Below are positions 39,710 through 39,823 of a stretch of 39,823 bases of DNA, piece after piece (the stretch's first letter is position 1; each line of letters starts with the position of its first letter). Position numbers and translations under genes: made by a program. The stretch is taken from NCBI GenBank assembly GCA_002345205.1, contig DDVI01000076.1:1-39823 (forward strand). Reading direction: 5' to 3'. The DNA is from Bdellovibrionaceae bacterium UBA2316 (GTDB lineage: Bacteria > Bdellovibrionota > Bdellovibrionia > Bdellovibrionales > Bdellovibrionaceae). Under the pieces are notes generated by a model that worked only from the letters and a program-made list of their open reading frames with translations, had not been told where the DNA came from and searched no databases.

Positions 39710-39823
39710 ACACTCTCCTCAGTTGATTTCAGTTGATCTTATAGTAAAACTTGAGGCTTTTAAACTTTCTTTATTTTGGACAGTAAAAAAAACATGATTT
39801 AAAAAAGAGAAATTTTGGAAAGT

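Overview
The gene content points to a Bdellovibrio-like bacterium (Bdellovibrionota). It has type II secretion genes and a myxobacterial-order type IV pilus operon on one stretch of chromosome, a type III glutamine synthetase, many orphan lipoproteins, and an HNH protein of a kind I associate with bdellovibrios. The assignment rests on gene families and style, not on an rRNA or a database match. The DNA looks moderately AT-rich throughout. No rRNA, tRNA or CRISPR array was seen.

Left end (1-9800): two decayed genes come first, a frameshifted FAD-oxidase remnant and a secreted CBM9-like protein with one amber codon. An internally duplicated secreted protein, a zinc alcohol dehydrogenase with a small CBS protein, GSIII glutamine synthetase behind three stem-loops, a degenerate HNH protein, a lipoprotein and an exported amidohydrolase follow.

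Type II secretion block (9819-20447): gspL-gspM-gspN, then ssb with its own promoter and terminator, then a small two-cysteine lipoprotein and an outer-membrane barrel, then gspF-G-H-I-J-K. gspC, gspD and gspE are not in the window. L-M form the inner-membrane platform with F. G is the major pseudopilin and H-I-J-K the tip. The embedded lipoprotein and barrel are candidate accessory parts.

Middle (20448-25730): a luciferase-like oxidoreductase, a 600-bp gene-free stretch with a long imperfect palindrome, two lipoproteins, a protein with two PBECR2-like repeats, and a small hypothetical.

Type IV pilus block (25814-34298, minus strand): ribF, a shikimate-dehydrogenase-like orphan, pilB, a PilT-like protein that has lost its ATPase motifs, pilC, pilS and pilR are tightly packed, apparently as one operon. 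PilS-PilR would activate sigma-54 promoters. PilB powers extension. The normal retraction-motor slot holds what looks like a pseudo-ATPase, the most interesting observation here.

Right end (34346-39823): a CHASE2 histidine kinase with an NtrC-type regulator forms a second two-component pair. A LysR-type regulator is cut by an IS481-family element whose other flank does not carry the missing half, so the locus was rearranged. A small exported protein closes the window.
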